Part shown: positions 63,831 to 64,000 of the stretch, piece after piece | How the letters are laid out: the number at the start of each line of letters is the position of its first letter | How positions within the stretch are numbered: position 1 is the first letter of the stretch | Source of the DNA: Apium graveolens | Lineage: Eukaryota; Streptophyta; Magnoliopsida; Apiales; Apiaceae | Assembly: GCF_009905375.1 (NCBI RefSeq) | Contig: NW_027418162.1 | Span: 1-64,000, forward strand | Reading direction: 5' to 3' | DNA length: 64,000 nt | Notes under the pieces: generated by a model | Databases searched by the model: none | What the model was told of the DNA's origin: nothing | The model's input: the letters and a program-made list of their open reading frames with translations, nothing else | Translations under genes and position numbers: made by a program

Positions 63831-64000
63831 AACGTCTTCATTGTTACTATAATTATCATGTAGAGACAGGTTATTGTAGTTATGACAAAAAGACGTAAAT
63901 CGGATGAGGTTGATGGGAGAGACTAATACATATCATTGCATACATGGGAGAGAGAGTACATATCATTCCGTACATTAATATAAAATATGTACTTTATTGT
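63831..64000. repeat. Left edge of P3 block (R5), cut by window end
   Basis: Contains the 31-bp tandem duplication (about 63915-63975). Whether the A-type full P3 follows is outside the window. Confidence 0.65.

Larger units (their letters stand above)
61633..64000. repeat. Partial large unit R5 (A type)
   Basis: Enters at the equivalent of about position 6259 of R1 (ATCTATGTAGTTATTTTTAA) and runs to about 8620 at the window edge. It shares with R3 the loss of CATGATAAGGTCAAAA (near 61984) and GATGCGTTGTAG (near 62731), so it is A type and closest to R3. Confidence 0.85.

Noticed and set aside
1..64000. Prokaryotic features, CRISPR array, operons or ribosome-binding sites
   Set aside because: Plant transposon families, an intron and the repeat structure make the DNA eukaryotic; repeats with spacer-like regularity were not seen.

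Overview
The window is nuclear DNA from a flowering plant. Three things point there: four broken copies of a FAR1/FHY3-type gene (a plant family derived from a MULE transposase), two truncated Ty1-copia retrotransposons of Sirevirus type with a plant tRNA-Met primer-binding site (PBS), and very AT-rich spacer DNA full of (TAA)n tracts. The sequence does not identify the species; a eudicot is likely. I found no intact gene. The bacterial-code ORFs that can be read here are fragments of pseudogenes, microsatellite read-throughs or antisense shadows.

The dominant structure is a tandem array of a very large unit of about 13.7 kb. I number the copies R1 to R5: R1 1-13717, R2 13718-29117, R3 29118-43114, R4 43115-61632, and a partial R5 61633-64000. 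Diagnostic differences sort them into two alternating types, A (R1, R3, R5) and B (R2, R4), so the true higher-order repeat looks like an A-B dimer of about 29.4 kb.

Within a full unit the order is: (1) a 5'-truncated LTR of a minus-strand Ty3-gypsy-like element; (2) the FAR1-like pseudogene with one recognisable 138-nt intron; (3) AT-rich blocks P1 and P2, then Q1; (4) a central 1.4-kb block with a short ORF of unclear origin; (5) a second, diverged P-Q pair (P3, Q2) with Helitron-like end motifs; (6) a degenerate tandem-repeat zone. A-type units then end in the other LTR of the gypsy-like element (1.73 kb, minus strand) and a collapsed 256-bp internal region. B-type units instead run on into a longer tail and a 5' LTR, PBS and partial gag of a Sirevirus-like element.

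Three rearrangements stand out. The R2/R3 border carries a chimeric solo LTR formed between the two gypsy LTRs. R4 contains a 1.86-kb tandem amplification that joins two segments lying about 3.9 kb apart in the parent unit. The two Sirevirus copies share the same left insertion point but have different right breakpoints, re-entering the unit at positions near 11229 and 6259. (TAA)n tracts sit at or near several of these breakpoints.

Nothing here acts as a pathway. The elements explain one another historically: transposons inserted into each other, the composite was amplified after the FAR1-like gene was already dead, and the copies then recombined. Parts of R2 and R3 carry many private single-base indels that could be real decay or residual assembly error. 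Segment boundaries were judged by eye and may be off by tens of bases.
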